A stretch of DNA of 8,226 nucleotides, taken from the NCBI GenBank assembly GCA_027019045.1, contig JALUXI010000225.1, forward strand, positions 1 to 8,226, read 5' to 3'. Source of the stretch: Piscirickettsiaceae bacterium. GTDB lineage: Bacteria; Pseudomonadota; Gammaproteobacteria; Thiomicrospirales; Thiomicrospiraceae. The notes under the pieces are model-generated. The model made no database searches. It worked only from the letters and a program-made list of their open reading frames with translations, and was not told the origin of the DNA. Both the position numbers and the translations under genes were made by a program. This document shows positions 6,526-8,226 of this stretch, piece after piece. Numbering within the stretch: position 1 is the first letter of the stretch; each line of letters begins with the position of its first letter.

Positions 6526-6966
6526 TTAGTGCTTTAAAAGCGATCGCCACACGAGTTGATCAGAAGTATTGGGCATTTTGGTTTCTACTCTCTGTCCTGC
6601 TACCTCTTTAGGCACTCCGACATCAGCTTTCATCTGTAGTGGATGATGCTGTTGTGGTAAAGAAGGTGACAACTGCTTAACAATCATATCGGCCAATCCC
6701 AAACTTCCTTTAGAAGAAAGTGACTGAGAAAGCTGCTGATCATACCACTGTTTATAAAAATCTGACTGCTGCCCATCTAACCAACCATCATCTATTTTAA
6801 CCTTTCTTGACTCTTTTAAAATCTCATTTAAAAACAAAGCCTCAAACTGTTCTGCGACAGGTCTAAGTGCGGCCGCTTGATCCTGCTTGGCCTTCTGCAT
6901 CAATCCATTCAGTGACTGAACATCCGTCACCATTTGATAATCTTTTAAAGTGGGAACTCCTGACAT
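6526..6966 (-). CDS. flgJ: Single-domain FlgJ, rod-binding protein without muramidase
   Basis: A 146-residue protein carrying the FlgJ rod-binding domain: RPVAEQFEALFLNEILKESRK (about 35-55), then SDFYKQWYDQQLSQSLSSKG (about 69-88) and SLGLADMIVKQL (89-100). It caps or scaffolds rod assembly in the periplasm. E. coli-type FlgJ is about 313 residues with a C-terminal glucosaminidase (muramidase) domain. Here that domain is absent, replaced by a roughly 45-residue polar, proline- and histidine-containing tail ending RSLLKH. The frame ends cleanly at TAA and flgK follows after 24 bp, so this is a natural short form rather than a visible truncation. Its ribosome site, GGAGGTGAGAG before the ATG at 6966, is the strongest in the window. 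It starts 14 bp after flgI. Other bacteria with short FlgJ use a separate transglycosylase to open the wall; the MltC-type gene downstream is a candidate. Confidence 0.93.
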   Translation of the reverse strand: MSGVPTLKDYQMVTDVQSLNGLMQKAKQDQAAALRPVAEQFEALFLNEILKESRKVKIDDGWLDGQQSDFYKQWYDQQLSQSLSSKGSLGLADMIVKQLSPSLPQQHHPLQMKADVGVPKEVAGQRVETKMPNTSDQLVWRSLLKH

Positions 6967-6980
6967 CTCTCACCTCCCCC

Positions 6981-8087
6981 TTAAATTACCATTAAATCTG
7001 CTTTTAAAGCCCCGGCTTGCTTTAGTGCTTCAAGAATCGCGACCAAATCACTTGGGGCAGCCCCCACTTTATTCACCGCTTCAACAATGTCATTTAAAGA
7101 AGTTCCTTTTGGAAATTCAAACATTCTTCCACTTCCTTGATTTTTCACTGAAATGGCCGTATTCGGTGTAACTTGTGTCGTCCCTCCTGCAAATGGATTC
7201 GGTTGAGAAACCTGTTGACTTGCTTCAATTTTAACCACCATGCCACCATGGGTAACTGCAGCAGGTCCCACAGTAACATTTTGACCAATCACCACCGTAC
7301 CTGTCCGAGAGTTGACAATCACTCTAGCTGAAGGCGAACCTGCCTGCACTTCAATATTTTCCAATAAAGACAAAAAAGCCACTCTCTGATTACGCGAACG
7401 AGGTGCCATCACCTGAACAGAATCTCCATCTTCTGCGCGTGCAGTCCCCGCACCCAGTTTCTGATTGATTGCATTCACCAAATTGGTCGCCGTAGTAAAA
7501 TCAGGATCTTTTAAATTCAGGGTAATCGTATTCCCTAAATTAAACCCAGTATTGACACTTCTCTCAACCATTCCACCATCAGGAATGCGCCCAACGCTTG
7601 GCACATTGATCGTAATTTTAGAGCCATCTTTCCCAGAGGCATCCAATCCACCCACAATCAAATTGCCCTGTGCCAATGCATAGACATTACCATCCACCCC
7701 TTTTAAAGGCGTCATCAATAGTGTCCCCCCTCTCAAGCTTTTGGCATTCCCCAAAGACGAAACCGTCACATCAATTTTCTGTCCAGGCTTAGCAAAAGCA
7801 GGCAAAGACGCGTGTACGGCTACCGCTGCGATATTTTTAGCATTGGTTTTCTGTCCTGGCGGAATATGAATACCGAACTTATTCAACATACTGCGCAAAC
7901 TCTGCTCAGCGAATGGGGTTTTATCGCCTGAGCCATTCAGACCGACAACCAATCCATAACCCACCAACTGGTTAGGTCGCACCCCTGCCACATTCGCCAA
8001 ATCTTTCACCCTTTCCGCCCAACTCTGGACACTAAAAAATAAACAAAAGATCAAGGTAACTAATGAAATTAACTTTCTGGTATACAT
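6981..8087 (-). CDS. flgI: Flagellar P-ring protein FlgI
   Basis: A 368-residue precursor of the periplasmic P-ring, which with the L-ring forms the bushing around the flagellar rod. The N-terminus is a standard Sec signal: basic MYTRK, a hydrophobic core LISLVTLIFCLFF, and a probable signal peptidase I site after QSWA (residue 24). The mature protein opens ERVKDLANVAGVRPNQLVGY, then GLVVGLNGSGDKT, the conserved FlgI start. Further family blocks include SLGNAKSLRGGTLLMTPL (112-129) and, near the end, a segment around LNDIVEAVNKVGAAPSDL. Length agrees with E. coli FlgI (365). The ATG at 8087 has AAGGGAG seven bases upstream. No flgH end is recognisable on its upstream side in this window, so flgI seems to head its own transcript. 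Confidence 0.96.
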   Translation of the reverse strand: MYTRKLISLVTLIFCLFFSVQSWAERVKDLANVAGVRPNQLVGYGLVVGLNGSGDKTPFAEQSLRSMLNKFGIHIPPGQKTNAKNIAAVAVHASLPAFAKPGQKIDVTVSSLGNAKSLRGGTLLMTPLKGVDGNVYALAQGNLIVGGLDASGKDGSKITINVPSVGRIPDGGMVERSVNTGFNLGNTITLNLKDPDFTTATNLVNAINQKLGAGTARAEDGDSVQVMAPRSRNQRVAFLSLLENIEVQAGSPSARVIVNSRTGTVVIGQNVTVGPAAVTHGGMVVKIEASQQVSQPNPFAGGTTQVTPNTAISVKNQGSGRMFEFPKGTSLNDIVEAVNKVGAAPSDLVAILEALKQAGALKADLMVI

Positions 8088-8098
8088 GACAAACTCCC

Positions 8099-8131
8099 TT
8101 GTGTGTCAATCGTGTGTCAATCGTGTGTCAA
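8099..8131 (-). repeat. Three tandem 11-bp repeats in the flgI leader
   Basis: On the minus strand the unit TTGACACACGA occurs twice exactly and a third time with one change (TTGACACACAA), ending directly at the flgI ribosome site AAGGGAG. The period of about one helical turn puts each copy on the same face of DNA. The array lies between the predicted sigma-54 start (about 8146) and the flgI ATG, so it would be in the untranslated leader. It may be a protein-binding array, an RNA element, or a slippage-prone repeat. The TTGACA core looks like a -35 box, but no -10 box is at the right distance. Confidence 0.85.
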
Positions 8132-8156
8132 ATTATTATCTTGTTTCTGACAATAA

Positions 8157-8172
8157 AGCATAAGCCATGCCA
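8157..8172 (-). promoter_or_regulatory. Candidate sigma-54 promoter for flgIJKL
   Basis: The minus strand reads TGGCATGGCTTATGCT. The invariant GG and GC doublets are at the correct 12-base offset, and the specified consensus positions differ at two places (T for C in the -24 box, A for T in the -12 box). The predicted start is near 8146, giving a leader of about 59 nt that includes the tandem repeats. It is a weaker match than the site at 3588-3603 but supports it by recurrence upstream of the other operon. Sigma-54 control of middle-class flagellar genes is well known in Vibrio and Pseudomonas. Confidence 0.55.
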
Positions 8173-8180
8173 GAAAAGAT

Positions 8181-8206
8181 TAAAGAGTCTGAAAAACGGC
8201 CGATAT
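8181..8206 (+). promoter_or_regulatory. Candidate sigma-28 (FliA) promoter facing out of the window
   Basis: On the plus strand TAAAGAGT (8181-8188) and GCCGATAT (8199-8206) resemble the FliA consensus TAAAGTTT-N11-GCCGATAA at six and seven of eight positions. The spacer is 10 instead of 11. The expected start is near 8213 and an AAGGGAAAGAGG stretch at 8215-8226 could be a ribosome site for a gene beginning just past the window. This would be a late flagellar or chemotaxis gene divergent from flgI; the gene itself is not visible. Confidence 0.42.
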
Positions 8207-8226
8207 AAGAAGTTAAGGGAAAGAGG

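Noticed and set aside
8101..8226. Minus-strand open stretch as the 3' end of flgH
   Set aside because: None of the readable frames resembles a FlgH C-terminus, and the region holds promoter-like sites instead.

Overview
The window looks like a chromosomal segment of a polarly flagellated gammaproteobacterium. The protein sequences recall the Thiomicrospira/Hydrogenovibrio group, but this is an impression that cannot be verified here. Every recognised gene lies on the minus strand, so the biological order runs from the right end of the window to the left.

Right part (about 8087 to 3627): a compact flagellar operon, flgI (P-ring), flgJ (rod-binding protein without a muramidase domain), flgK and flgL (hook-filament junction proteins). 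Gaps between genes are 4 to 24 bp and most starts have clear ribosome binding sites. Upstream of flgI is a 139-bp control region. It holds a sigma-54-like -24/-12 element facing flgI, a sigma-28 (FliA)-like promoter facing the other way out of the window, and three tandem 11-bp repeats in the predicted flgI leader.

Middle part (3626 to 3386): a 241-bp intergenic region. It contains a near-consensus sigma-54 promoter followed immediately by a 162-bp, MITE-like, imperfectly palindromic element. Its terminal inverted repeats match at 16 of 17 positions and a perfect 14-bp palindrome sits exactly at its centre. The predicted sigma-54 transcription start falls on the terminal base of the element, so the leader of the next operon would be essentially this hairpin sequence.

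Left part (3385 to 1): an apparent second operon with an MltC-type membrane-anchored lytic transglycosylase, legB (sugar-nucleotide 4,6-dehydratase), a DUF2281-type antitoxin with a MazF/PemK-type toxin, and legC (PLP-dependent sugar aminotransferase, cut by the window edge). LegB and LegC catalyse early steps toward legionaminic-acid-type nonulosonic sugars. Their position just beyond flgKL fits a flagellin glycosylation locus, which in several gammaproteobacteria lies between flgL and the flagellin genes.

A working model, which is inference: sigma-54 drives both the flgIJKL operon and the lytic transglycosylase/leg operon. The separate transglycosylase may supply the peptidoglycan-cutting activity that the short FlgJ lacks, and the leg genes would make the sugar that decorates the filament. 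The toxin-antitoxin pair is an A+T-richer cassette that splits legB from legC.
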